Of a stretch of DNA of 64,000 nucleotides, positions 55,126 through 63,697 are shown one piece after another (position 1 is the stretch's first letter; each line of letters starts with the position of its first letter). Made by a program: the position numbers and the translations under genes. The notes below the pieces were generated by a model that searched no databases, was not told where the DNA came from, and was given only the letters and a program-made list of their open reading frames with translations. This DNA comes from Nocardia wallacei (GTDB lineage Bacteria; Actinomycetota; Actinomycetes; Mycobacteriales; Mycobacteriaceae). The DNA lies in the NCBI RefSeq assembly GCF_014466955.1, contig NZ_AP023396.1, forward strand, positions 2,604,001-2,668,000, given 5' to 3'.

Positions 55126-56273
55126 ACGACTCACCACAGCCACGCGGCAGCCTGCCCGCGAAACCGAAGGTCGTCGTGTGCGGCACATCGTTCGGCCGGG
55201 TGTATCTGCAAGCGGTGCACGAGGACCCGGAGGTGGAGCTGGCGGGAGTCGTCTCGCGCGGCAGCGCCGCCTCGCGGGAGTACGCGAAAACCTATGGGGT
55301 ACCGCACTATATCGGTGTCGAGCAGGTGCCCGGCGACATCGACATCGCCTGCGTCGCCGTGCGCGCGGGCGCGGCGGGCGGTGAGGGCGCGAAGCTGGCC
55401 CAGAGCCTGCTGGCCCGGGGAATCCATGTGCTGCAAGAGCATCTGCTGCACCCCGACGAACTGACCGACTGCCTGCGGACCGCCCGTGAACACGGGGTTC
55501 GCTACCGGCTCAACTCGTTCTACCCGCAGCTGCGGCCGGTTCAGCTGTTCTTGCACGCGGCCCGGATCCTCCGGGAGCGGCAGCGACCGCTGCATGTGGA
55601 CGCCGCCGCCGGCAGCCAGGTGGTCTATTCGCTGCTCGACATCATCGGCCGGGCCGTCGGTCGCCTGCGGCCGTGGGCGATCGGCGACCCGGCTCCCATA
55701 CCGCCCGAGTTGGCCGCACTGGCCGATCCGCCCATGCCCTACACCCACTTGGCCGCGGTGATCGGCGGCGTCCCGGTGTCGTTGCGGGTGCAGAACCAGA
55801 TCCATCCCGCGGACCCGGACAATCACGCGCTGCTGCTGCACCGGCTGGCGATCGCGTTCGACGGCGGGGTGCTGACCCTCGCCGACACCCACGGCCCCGT
55901 GCTGTGGAGCCCGCGGCTGCACACCGACCGCGATGCGACCGGGCGCTTGCGCATGGCCGGACCGGGCACCGAACGCCTGGCGGTGCCGAGCACCGAAACG
56001 CTGGATTCCGCTGTCGCGCCGACATTTCGGGCCATCTTCGACGACCTCTGGCCGGACAGCGTGCGTGTCGCGCTGGCACAGTTGCGGGCCGATATCGCCG
56101 ACCCGCACCGATCCGTCGGCGCGGCCCAGTGGGCGGTCACCGTCACCGCCCTCTGGCAACGCCTCACGACCGTTCTCGGCCAGCCCGAACTGATCCGGCC
56201 CTCGACGCCCGCACCGGTGCCACTGCCGGAGCTGCTCGCCGCCCGGCCCCCGCGGATCGGAGACCTGCCGTGA
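55122..56273 (+). CDS. Thiazolinyl imide reductase (Irp3/YbtU/PchG type)
   Basis: 383 residues from GTG 55122. The NADPH fold starts at VVVCGTSFGRVYLQA, and the family-specific LLARGIHVLQEHLLHPDELTD region follows; the C-terminal half has the long sheet domain typical of Irp3 and YbtU. The enzyme reduces one carrier-bound thiazoline C=N to a thiazolidine during chain growth, the substrate for N-methylation in pyochelin-type products. A single copy suggests that only one of the four rings is reduced. GTGA overlaps with both flanking genes. Confidence 0.9.
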   Translation: MNDSPQPRGSLPAKPKVVVCGTSFGRVYLQAVHEDPEVELAGVVSRGSAASREYAKTYGVPHYIGVEQVPGDIDIACVAVRAGAAGGEGAKLAQSLLARGIHVLQEHLLHPDELTDCLRTAREHGVRYRLNSFYPQLRPVQLFLHAARILRERQRPLHVDAAAGSQVVYSLLDIIGRAVGRLRPWAIGDPAPIPPELAALADPPMPYTHLAAVIGGVPVSLRVQNQIHPADPDNHALLLHRLAIAFDGGVLTLADTHGPVLWSPRLHTDRDATGRLRMAGPGTERLAVPSTETLDSAVAPTFRAIFDDLWPDSVRVALAQLRADIADPHRSVGAAQWAVTVTALWQRLTTVLGQPELIRPSTPAPVPLPELLAARPPRIGDLP

Positions 56274-57532
56274 CCGTCCCCGCCCGCGAATCGACCGACC
56301 TGCAGGACTTCTCGGCCGACCCGTACGCGACGATGCGGCGTCTGTACCTGGAGAACGGCGCGATCTCCCGGCTCGGCACGGGCCCGATGAGTTTCCGGCT
56401 GGCCCTGGGCACCGAGGCGTGCGAGTTCATCCTCGCGAACAATCACCTGTTCAGCTGGGAACAGGCCTTCGCGGCACTGGCACCGCTGACCGGGTCCGCC
56501 GCTCTGCTGGTCAACGACGGTGACCGGCACCGTCGGCTGCGCCGTTTGGTCACACCGGCTTTCACCGTTCGCCGGGTCGCCGAGCATCGCGAGACGGTCG
56601 TCCGCCACGTCGAGGCGGCCATCGCGGGATGGGCTCCGGGTGATGTCGTCGACATCTACGTCCCACTGCGCCGGGCACTGCGCCTGGCGACGCTGGAGAG
56701 CCTGTTCGGCGCGGCCGCCATGGAACGCTCCGAGGGGCTGGACGACTGGCTGCACGACATCCACCGCGCCATCGACACCGATGTGGTCGGCGGCGCCCTC
56801 GAACGCGGCTCCGGATCACCGGTCTGGCGCCGGGCACTGCTCGCCCGCTCCTCGGTCCATCGCTGGGTCGTCGCGGAGATCGAACGGCGCGATCGGGCCG
56901 AACCCGGTAGCGACGTCCTCGGCGTGCTGCTGCGCGGGGTCGACGGTACCCGGCTCACCGCCGACGAGATCACCGACCAGCTGGTCAGCCTGCTCGAGGC
57001 GGGCGCCGAAACGACTGCGGCGCAACTGTCCTGGATGATCTACTGCACGATGCGCGAGCACGAGGTGTGGGCCGATATCCGGTCGGTGGTCGCGGATCCG
57101 GTCCGCCTGGACCACATCGTGTCGGAGACCATGCGGCTCTACCCCGCCACGGCCGTCATCTCGCGCAAGGTCGCCACCGGTTTCACTCTGGCCGGGCAGC
57201 GGTTCCATCCCGGAGATCTGTTGCTGTTCAGTCCTTTTCACACGCACCGGCTGCCCGCGGTGTGGCCGGACCCGGAACGGTTCGACCCGCGGCGATGGGA
57301 TCCGGGCGCCGAGCATTATCGCCGACCGGCACCGTACGAGTTCCTGCCGTTCGGCGTCGGCACGCACCGTTGCGTCGGCGCGAACTTCGCCGTGATGGCG
57401 GTCAAGGCCGCCTTCGCCGCGATCGTCGGGCGCGTCGACGGCGAATTGCTGACGACCGAGGCGCGTCCGGCGGGACTGATCGGAATGCGTCCGAGTGCCG
57501 GAATCACCGTGCGGATCACCGAAAAGCGCTGA
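56270..57532 (+). CDS. Cytochrome P450, last gene of the NRPS operon
   Basis: 420 residues from GTG 56270, 4 nt overlap upstream. I-helix LLEAGAETT, ExxR in SETMRLYP, and heme loop FLPFGVGTHRCVGANFAV with the thiolate Cys. It is distinct from the P450 of the leftward operon (different heme-loop style, FGVGTHRC against FSGGIHNC). It probably acts on the assembled or carrier-bound metallophore; possibilities are oxidation of a thiazoline to a thiazole or hydroxylation. The electron-transfer partner is not in the window. Confidence 0.87.
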   Translation: MTVPARESTDLQDFSADPYATMRRLYLENGAISRLGTGPMSFRLALGTEACEFILANNHLFSWEQAFAALAPLTGSAALLVNDGDRHRRLRRLVTPAFTVRRVAEHRETVVRHVEAAIAGWAPGDVVDIYVPLRRALRLATLESLFGAAAMERSEGLDDWLHDIHRAIDTDVVGGALERGSGSPVWRRALLARSSVHRWVVAEIERRDRAEPGSDVLGVLLRGVDGTRLTADEITDQLVSLLEAGAETTAAQLSWMIYCTMREHEVWADIRSVVADPVRLDHIVSETMRLYPATAVISRKVATGFTLAGQRFHPGDLLLFSPFHTHRLPAVWPDPERFDPRRWDPGAEHYRRPAPYEFLPFGVGTHRCVGANFAVMAVKAAFAAIVGRVDGELLTTEARPAGLIGMRPSAGITVRITEKR

Positions 57533-57562
57533 ACCACAAAGGATCTTCGCCGACCGGCATAC

Positions 57563-58320
57563 TCACCGGCCGGTGGTGGTGGCGCCGTTGCGGTAGCGGC
57601 CCGGTGACATGCCGAACTGTTTCTTGAACGCGTGGGCGAAGGCATAGGTGGTGGCGTACCCGACCTGCTCGGCGATGGCGGACAAGGGGTCGGTGGTCTC
57701 GCGCAGCAGGCCCGCGGCCCGCGTCAGGCGCCACCAGGTCAGGTAACCCATCGGCGGCTGGCCCACCAGCGTGGCGAACCGGCGGGTCAGGGTGGCGCGG
57801 GAGACGCCGACCTCGGCGGCGAGCCGGTCGTTGCTCCAGTGCGCGGCCGGGTCGGTGTGCAGCGCCCGCAGGGCGGCGGCGGTGACCGTTTCGGTGAGCG
57901 CGGCAGGCCAGACACCGGTCCCGCTCTCGGCCATCCACGCGCGGATCATGGAGACCAGCAACAGATCCAGCAGACTCGGCACGGCGATGCAGGCACCGGG
58001 GCGGCGCTGGTCGGCTTCCAGCGCCAGCAGGTCGATGGCGGCGCGGAGTTCCGGGTGGTCACCGAGCCGCGCCGGAGGCGGTTTCGGCTCTCACCGCCGC
58101 GCTCCACTGCTCGAACGGAACGGTCTGCGCGACCGTGCGGGTGTCGGCGGCCCGATCGGCGAGCACATGCCCGGTTCCGTGCGGCAGCAGGACGGCGTCA
58201 CCGGTTCCCAACGTCACCGGTTCCCAACGTCACCGCATCGCCGTCGTCGGGCAGCACCCAGCAGTTGCCCCGCAGGACGATGTGGAACGCGGCGCCCGAG
58301 TACGAGCCCTGGAATCCGCG
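57563..58320 (-). pseudogene. Decayed AraC-family regulator (cupin plus HTH), 5'-truncated and frameshifted
   Basis: The C-terminal HTH is intact (residues such as LAAEVGVSRATLTRRFATL and YAFAHAFKKQFGMSPGRYR in the 57,563-57,982 frame). Upstream, a cupin-like segment SGAAFHIVLRGNCWVLPDDGDAV is in another frame. A 16-bp tandem duplication (58,197-58,212 and 58,213-58,228) breaks the frame at TLGTGDV; removing one copy restores AVLLPHGTGHVLAD. A second break lies near 58,075-58,095. The N terminus is lost at about 58,300-58,320, where the sequence becomes the 3' part of an MBL gene on the other strand. A family member would need about 300 residues. Confidence 0.75.
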
Positions 58321-58624
58321 CCCGGCCACACGCCGGGTTCCGCGGTCGTGCACCTGACATCCGGCACCGACCGTTGCGATCTTCGTCGGCGATATGGTGC
58401 ACAGCCCGATGCAGCTGCTGCACCCATCGCACAGCAGCTGCCTGTGCCTGGACCCGCGCCGGGCCGCGACCACCCGGCGCCGCGTCCTCGAACGCGCCGC
58501 CGACCAACGGCAATTGGTGATCCCCGCGCACTTCTCCGGCCCGGGGGCGGTGGAAATCCGGCGCGCGGGAACCACTTTCACGCTGGGCGAGTGGGCGCCC
58601 GCAGGACACCCGCCTGTGCGGTGA
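58300..58624 (+). pseudogene. 3' fragment of a metallo-beta-lactamase-fold hydrolase gene, frameshifted
   Basis: Reading VRALESAPGHTPGSAVVHL from 58,300, then, after one extra T near 58,374, AIFVGDMVHSPMQLLHP and RVLERAADQRQLVIPAHFSG to the TGA at 58,624. APGHTPGS and GDMVHSP are metal-site motifs of MBL hydrolases, and PAHF is the last histidine motif. The N-terminal half, with the HxHxDH motif, is missing. It abuts the truncated AraC gene head to head, and its last 47 nt overlap the convergent methyltransferase gene. Confidence 0.7.
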
Positions 58625-59297
58625 GTTGCTCACCGGCCAGCCCGGTTTCCGCCGCCAGGTCGTCGATACCGAAGGTGTGCCACTCGCTGACGTTGCGCAC
58701 CACCCTGGTGGGCGCGGCATCGCCGCTGATCCGCCACGTCGAGGTGATCCGGATCAGGTCGCCGCCGATCGGCTCGGCCTCGATGGACCCCTCGTAGGCC
58801 AGATCCCCGATCTGCTCGCGAGCCAGATCCATCTTCGGCATGGCCATCGGGCGGGTGACCGGCAGCAGTTCCACCAGCACCGGCGCGCCGGGGGCGAGCC
58901 GGGGCAGGACCCGGTCCCACAGTGCCCGGCGGCCTTCCGCCCCGATATGACCGAGCACGCCGAAAAGCACCAGCGCCGAAATGGTTTCGGGCAGTACGAC
59001 CGCTTCCGCCGCCTCCGGCACGATGGTCACCCGTCGCCGGAGGTCCTCGTCGGCGAGCACGTCGTGGGTCAGGACCGCCCGCATCGCCGGGGCGGGTTCG
59101 CAGGCCAGGATCTTCGCCGACGGCAGCACCTCGGCGACGATGCGGCACGCCCGCCCCGTGCCCGCTCCGATGTCGACCACCGGACCCGCGCTCGGATCGA
59201 CCTCGGCCAGGATCTTGCGCAGGGCGGCTTCACCCTCGGCGTGGGCGCGGGGCACCAGGTCGTAGAACTCGGCGACCGGCGAGTAGAAGTCTTCCAT
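58578..59297 (-). CDS. Class I SAM-dependent methyltransferase behind a Zur-like box
   Basis: 239 residues from ATG 59297, chosen because AGGAG lies six bases upstream; ATG 59303 is too close to it. Motif I is VVDIGAGTGRACRIV, motif II region VLPSAKILACEPAPAMRAVL, and post-motif LVLFGVLGHIGAEGR. The protein resembles stand-alone tailoring or housekeeping methyltransferases; the substrate is unknown. The Zur-like box lies 38 nt upstream, which ties it to the same regulon as the metallophore operons, although it is separated from them by the AraC/MBL relic. Confidence 0.8.
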   Translation of the reverse strand: MEDFYSPVAEFYDLVPRAHAEGEAALRKILAEVDPSAGPVVDIGAGTGRACRIVAEVLPSAKILACEPAPAMRAVLTHDVLADEDLRRRVTIVPEAAEAVVLPETISALVLFGVLGHIGAEGRRALWDRVLPRLAPGAPVLVELLPVTRPMAMPKMDLAREQIGDLAYEGSIEAEPIGGDLIRITSTWRISGDAAPTRVVRNVSEWHTFGIDDLAAETGLAGEQLTAQAGVLRAPTRPA

Positions 59298-59334
59298 GCA
59301 CATCTCCTGTGTTGCGATCGAGCGGGCGTCTTAT

Positions 59335-59349
59335 TGAAAAAGGTTATCA
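59335..59349. promoter_or_regulatory. Zur-box-like operator upstream of the methyltransferase gene
   Basis: TGAAAAAGGTTATCA matches the TGAAAATGATTTTCA-type box at 12 of 15 positions and shares GGTTATC with the NRPS promoter copy. It ends 38 nt before the start codon. Confidence 0.6.
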
Positions 59350-59415
59350 TTAACACTCGCTCGACGGCCGCCGGATCGATCGCCGCCAACCCGACGGGCG
59401 ATCGATCCGGCAACG

Positions 59416-59458
59416 CACGATCGGCGGTCGGTGGGCAGAGCCACCGACCGCCGTCGTG
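59416..59458 (-). terminator. Large hairpin after the DoxX gene
   Basis: Arms GGCGGTCGGTGG (59423-59434) and CCACCGACCGCC (59441-59452) are perfect complements around a 6-nt loop, extended by CACGA/TCGTG with a bulge. It lies just past the DoxX stop codon and isolates the next promoter from read-through. Confidence 0.7.
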
Positions 59459-59470
59459 CTTATGGATGTG

Positions 59471-59902
59471 TCACCGCGAGAGCGTGTTTCGCAGCTCGGT
59501 GAGGGTGGCGCGGCGCTGGTAGGCGATCCAGACGAAGATCGCTGCGAGTGCCAGCGGGAAGATCGCCATCGCGGGCTTGTCGGCGATGAAGGCCTGGGTT
59601 CCGGCGGCGAGCACGGTGAGCACGGCCAGGCCCGCGGCGGCCAGGGCGCTGAGCCGCGGCACCATCAGGCCGATACCGCCCGCGACCTCCGCGAGCCCGA
59701 TGAAGATGAGCAGCCCGAGCGGCATGGACAGATTCTCGGAGGTGTTCTCCGCCAAGGAGGCCGGCATCACGAGCTTGGGCCCGCCGGAGGCGATGACGAA
59801 GAACAGGCCGAGGAAGATCTGCAGCGTCCACAGGACACGGTTCACGATCTTGCCGGGACGGTCGGTAACGGCGAAGTCGGCGGAGGAGGTGGCGGTGGTC
59901 AT
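59471..59902 (-). CDS. DoxX-family membrane protein
   Basis: 143 residues from ATG 59902 with AAGGA upstream. Four hydrophobic segments with the DoxX pattern (LWTLQIFLGLFFVIASGGPKL, IGLAEVAGGIGLMVPRLS). DoxX-like proteins are linked to thiol/redox complexes in actinobacteria. It follows the ECF sigma factor gene on the same strand, a common pairing, and ends before a strong hairpin. Confidence 0.85.
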   Translation of the reverse strand: MTTATSSADFAVTDRPGKIVNRVLWTLQIFLGLFFVIASGGPKLVMPASLAENTSENLSMPLGLLIFIGLAEVAGGIGLMVPRLSALAAAGLAVLTVLAAGTQAFIADKPAMAIFPLALAAIFVWIAYQRRATLTELRNTLSR

Positions 59903-60008
59903 TTCTGGTCCTTCTGGTCGGTCGCGCCGGGTTGGTAGCGCGTTCAACACATACGACGGAGCACCACTCGCGGACTCATCGCTGTCGACGAAGAATTTTC
60001 GACAGGGT

Positions 60009-60989
60009 TCAACGGTGCGTCGGGAACCCGCAGTGGTCGAGGAGGTTCGGGTCGTCGAAGACGGTGATGTGGGTGATGGCCTCGGCGGTGGTGGCGAGGA
60101 CGGCGATTCCGAAGGGGACGTAGGCGCCGGTGGTGCCGCGGAAGTAGGCCGCGGCGGCAAGCTGGCCGTTGACGGTGGTGGGCAGCAGTCGCCAGGTCCC
60201 GGGAGCACCGAGGACCTGGTGTGCCAGGAAGGCGACGCAGGTCCGCTTGCCGGAGAACCAGGTTCGAGACGGGGGCATCTCGATCACCGCGTCTCGGTGC
60301 AGGATCCGCTCGAGCAGGGTGGCGTCGGCAGTTTCGAAGGCCGTGATGTATTCCTCGAGCAGGGCGCGGCCGCGCGGATCGGTGGGTTCGCCCCGGTGTG
60401 CCGCTGCCCGGGCGAGATCGCCGACGCGGGCGCGGGCGCGCTGCAGGGTGCTCTTGACCGCGGCGGTGCTGGTGTCGAGCAGATCGGCGACCTCGGCTGC
60501 CGGGAAGTCCAGCACGTCGCGCAGGATCAGCACGGCACGCTGGCGCCCGGACAGGTGTTGCAGCGTGGCGATCAGTGCGAGCCGGAGGCTGTCGCGGGTG
60601 ACCGCCACCGCCGCCGGATCGTCGGATGCGGAGGTCACCAGAGCGTCCGGCAGGGGCCCCAGCCATGCGACGCCGTCGTCGGCGGAATCCGGTGTGGCAT
60701 AAGGGTTCGCACTGGCGGCGTCCAGGCCGGAGGGCAGGACGCGGCGGCCGCGGTGGGTCAGCGCCGTCAGGCACGCGTTGGTGGCGATGCGGTAGAGCCA
60801 CGTCCGGACCGAGGAGCGGGACTGGAACCCGTCGTAGCCGCGCCATGCCCGCAGGTACGTCTCCTGCACCAGGTCCTCGGCGTCCTCGTGTGAGCCGAGC
60901 ATGCGATAGCAGTACGCCAGCAGCTCGCGCCGGTACGGCTGGGTCAGGTCGGCGAACTCGGCGTTCGGTGATCGATCCTCCGGCTGCAC
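60009..60989 (-). CDS. ECF sigma factor with C-terminal SnoaL-like domain (SigG/SigJ-like)
   Basis: 326 residues from GTG 60989, preferred for GGAAGG five bases upstream; ATG 61013 would add eight residues. Sigma region 2 (YRRELLAYCYRMLGSHEDAED, LVQETYLRAWRGYDGFQ) spans about 15-85 and region 4 (LSGRQRAVLILRDVLDFPAA, EVADLLDTSTAAVKSTLQRA) about 150-205. Residues 215-325 form a SnoaL/NTF2-like domain (ALLEEYITAFETADATLLER) that in this group replaces a separate anti-sigma factor. It is divergent from the PPOX gene. Confidence 0.9.
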   Translation of the reverse strand: MQPEDRSPNAEFADLTQPYRRELLAYCYRMLGSHEDAEDLVQETYLRAWRGYDGFQSRSSVRTWLYRIATNACLTALTHRGRRVLPSGLDAASANPYATPDSADDGVAWLGPLPDALVTSASDDPAAVAVTRDSLRLALIATLQHLSGRQRAVLILRDVLDFPAAEVADLLDTSTAAVKSTLQRARARVGDLARAAAHRGEPTDPRGRALLEEYITAFETADATLLERILHRDAVIEMPPSRTWFSGKRTCVAFLAHQVLGAPGTWRLLPTTVNGQLAAAAYFRGTTGAYVPFGIAVLATTAEAITHITVFDDPNLLDHCGFPTHR

Positions 60990-61125
60990 GGCGACCTTCC
61001 TTTCTCGGGACATCGGACTGTATCGCGGCCGGAAGGCGCGAAATTTCTCGCGCGCCACCCGATTCCTTTCCCGCCCGGCCCTGGTCCATATCCCCGCAAC
61101 CCCCAACCGGAAGGACCGAACACTC

Positions 61126-61527
61126 ATGACCACCGCACTGGACCAGGCGGCTCGCACGCTCATCGACGGCCCCCACGCGGCGATTCTCGCTACCACCAAC
61201 GCCGACGGGCGCCCGCAATCGTCGGTGATCTTCGTGAAGTACGAGGGCGACGCCATCGTATTCAGCACCATCGAGGGTCGGTTGAAGACCCGCAACATGC
61301 GCCGGGACCCGCGCGTCAGCTTGCTGCTGTACGGCCGGAACGACGGCCGCTACGTCGAGGTCCGCGGCCGCGTCGACATCACCGCCGACCCCGGCAAGGT
61401 GCTGCTGCACGAGATGTACGGCCGCTACATGAACGGCGCGACCCCGCCCCCGGAACCGGACGCGGAACGGTTGATCGTGCGGATCACGCCGGAGCGCTGC
61501 TATGTCTGGCCACCCGCGAACAACTAG
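61126..61527 (+). CDS. PPOX-class flavin/F420-dependent protein
   Basis: 133 residues of the pyridoxamine-5'-phosphate-oxidase-like split beta-barrel: HAAILATTNADGRPQSSVIF, DAIVFSTIEGRLKTRNMRRDPRVSLL and the C-terminal LIVRITPERCYVW. Such proteins in actinobacteria mostly bind F420 or FMN and reduce unknown substrates. Divergent from the sigma factor gene, and therefore a possible member of its regulon. Confidence 0.87.
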   Translation: MTTALDQAARTLIDGPHAAILATTNADGRPQSSVIFVKYEGDAIVFSTIEGRLKTRNMRRDPRVSLLLYGRNDGRYVEVRGRVDITADPGKVLLHEMYGRYMNGATPPPEPDAERLIVRITPERCYVWPPANN

Positions 61528-61884
61528 GTTCCGGCGTCCTCGTCGACCGGCGTGCCGCGGATGCGGAAGATCAGCCGCCGGTGCCCGGCCCGCACCGCGC
61601 CGCCCGAAACCGACTCGGATCGGCGGCGCCGCGGGGCGGCGGTCGAGGTGACCGGTGTCGTCCGCACGCCGCTCGCCGCAGGCGCGGGCACACCCGGAAG
61701 TCCCGCGCTCACTGCGGCATTCGGTCGCCCTCGCGCAGCAAACCGGACAGGACACCCCCGGCGCACGCGGTGGAGCGGCGGGTTGCCCGAACACCGGACC
61801 GCCGCTACTCTGGAATTTGCTCGAAAGTTACTGAAGTGTCCGGTTTTTGGTTTGTGTCCGATCTCCGAGGGATGGACTGAGACT
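61528..61884. other. Intergenic stretch without a supported gene
   Basis: 357 nt. An open frame continues upstream from the next gene but reads as Arg/Pro-rich shadow sequence with no family resemblance. The last 80 nt (about 61,800-61,880) are clearly less G/C-rich, with short T runs, and probably hold the promoter of the small protein at 61,885. Confidence 0.5.
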
Positions 61885-62220
61885 ATGACGTTTCTGGCAC
61901 TCGGTTACCTGCGCACCGACATCTCGCGGCAGCGCCAGCAATGGGACGAAGCGCAAATCCGCAGCCTGGCACGGCGATTGGGTTACAACCTGTGCAAGAC
62001 GATCGCTTTCAGCCACCGCACCGACGACCGTATGCGGCAGCTGGCGGACGCGGCCGTCGCCGCACGAGCGGACGCCGTCATCGTCCCCAGCGTCGATCAC
62101 CTGGACTCCGGCACGGTGCCCGCCGGGCTGGTCGCGGCCACCGACATCATCACGGTGTCCCCGCAGCACACCTATGCCCGATGGTCCACGGGCGAGCTAC
62201 CTTACGCGGGCGGAATGTAG
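61885..62220 (+). CDS. Small resolvase-N-terminal-like protein
   Basis: 111 residues from ATG 61885. LALGYLRTDISRQRQQWDEA and ARADAVIVPSVDHLDSG recall the resolvase catalytic fold (strand, serine position, helix), but the active-site Ser of serine recombinases is not in its usual place and no DNA-binding domain follows. Similar short proteins occur in many Nocardia and mycobacteria without known function. It is not likely to be a working recombinase. Confidence 0.55.
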   Translation: MTFLALGYLRTDISRQRQQWDEAQIRSLARRLGYNLCKTIAFSHRTDDRMRQLADAAVAARADAVIVPSVDHLDSGTVPAGLVAATDIITVSPQHTYARWSTGELPYAGGM

Positions 62221-62255
62221 CCCGAGCGGCACCGCGCCGGATGGGAGCGGCGCGT

Positions 62256-63408
62256 TCACAGTGTGTCGTATACCTCGGTGACGAGGTCGTAGGCGCGGCG
62301 ATCGCCGGATAGCCAGTCCCGCCGCAGATTCGGGATGAAAGCGATCGCCACCTGATTGTCGATGTCCCCGAGGCCGACCGAACCGCCCGCGCCCGGATGT
62401 CCGAAGGCCGTCGGCCGCGCGCTGTGCGGCAGCACGAAATTCTGCGAAGGCAACATGTAGCCGAGGCCGAAGGCGCTTTCCAGCAGCAGCACCGCGTCCG
62501 GTCCGCGCACGTGTTCACGCGTCGCCTCCGCGAGCAACTCCGGGGCCAGCAGCGCGCCTGTGACGAGGTCGCTGTAGAAGCGGGGCCAACGCGCGTGCGG
62601 TGGTGACCAATCCGGTCGCGGGCCAGCCCCCGGCCAACACCTCCGGCTGGTTGTACGAGCCGGCCGGATTGGTCGATGCCCGGATCGCGAGCGAATCGGG
62701 ATCCTGGTAGGCGCGCGCCATCGCGGCGACCGTTTCCGCGTCGATCGGCCCCGGATCGGTCCACCTCCGCTGCGGGGCGGGCGGGAATCCGACCCGTGCG
62801 GCTGCGGCGGCGACCTGTGGCGGCGCACCGATCCACAGCTCGTCGCCGAGGTGGCGGCGCACGTACTCACCGACGGTGGAACCTGTTGTCCTGCGGAGGA
62901 ATTCGCCGACCAGCCAGCCGAAGGTCAGCGCGTGATAGCCGTGCCGGGCGCCGGGCGCCCAGAGGGGTCGCTGCCGCGCCAGCAGTGCGGCCATCGCCGC
63001 GGGGTCGGCGGCCTCGGCGACCGACACGGCCCGGTCGAAGGCCGGGAGCCCGGCACGGTGGGTCAGCAGATCCGCCAGTGTGGTCGAATCCTTGTCCGCG
63101 CCACCGTATTCCGGCCACCAGGTCACCACGGGGTCGTCCAGGTTCACGCCGGCCCGGGCGGCCACCAGGAGGGCGGCCGTGGCGGTGACGGCCTTGGTGC
63201 ACGAGAACGTCACCGACGGCGTGTCCCGCTGCCAGGGCCGACCCGTCCGCGAGTCCGCGACGTCGCCCCACAGATCGGCGACCACGATGCCCCCGACGAA
63301 CACCGTCACGGCGGCCCCGCTGTACTGCCCGTCGGCGAAACTGGCCTCGAACACCTCGCGCACCGACCGGAACGCCGGATCGACCCAGCCGTTCACGCAT
63401 TCCTTCAC
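62256..63408 (-). pseudogene. Beta-lactamase-family serine hydrolase, interrupted by a frameshift
   Basis: Starting from GTG 63408 (or 63396, which has AAGGA upstream) the frame encodes SFADGQYSGAAVTVFVGG, the nucleophile motif SCTK, LLTHRAGLPAFD and GYHALTFGWLVGEFLRR. At GLVTTARALA the frame is lost by one extra base in a GGGG run (62,582-62,585); in the next frame the protein continues as RFYSDLVTGALLAPELLAEA and FGHPGAGGSVGLGDIDNQVA to the TGA at 62,256. Together they make a full-length LipL/EstB-type esterase of about 380 residues. A sequencing error in the homopolymer would explain it equally well. Confidence 0.75.
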
Positions 63409-63416
63409 GACAATAT

Positions 63417-63430
63417 TAGAACACGTTCTA
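63417..63430. promoter_or_regulatory. KstR-like palindrome before the beta-lactamase-family gene
   Basis: TAGAACACGTTCTA fits the TnnAACnnGTTnnA operator of KstR, the cholesterol-catabolism repressor of mycolic-acid bacteria, and lies nine bases before the GTG start. Similar esterase genes belong to KstR regulons in mycobacteria. Other TetR proteins bind related dyads. Confidence 0.5.
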
Positions 63431-63697
63431 GGATTGCCGGTCGTCGTACCCGGTCCGCGCCGTGGCTCGCGGTACCCTGCGATACACTGCTCGCAGCGGC
63501 ATCGCCCGCCGCGCGACGATCGCGGTATCGGCACAGTTCCACCGCGCTCCGTGCGTAATTCGTGCGACGAGTTCAGCACTTCCTTCCCTCTTTCCGGTCA
63601 TTTCCCGATGCCCGACGTGCTGCCTCGCCCGAATTCTCGATCACCCGCCGGGATGCCGTTCCGGCCCGGCCCACTCACCGAAATGGAGTGAAACACC
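63431..63697. other. Intergenic stretch between divergent genes
   Basis: 267 nt between the esterase start and the DinB-like gene. Only the Shine-Dalgarno GGAG before 63,698 was recognised; no clear promoter or repeat was seen. Confidence 0.4.

Noticed and set aside
58198-58720. Two independent short hypothetical genes on the minus strand
   Set aside because: The reading frames are pieces of one cupin-AraC gene and antisense of the MBL fragment, separated by a visible 16-bp duplication.
61552-62220. A longer version of the resolvase-like protein starting at 61,552
   Set aside because: The extra 111 residues are Arg/Pro-rich without family resemblance; the conserved part begins at the ATG at 61,885.
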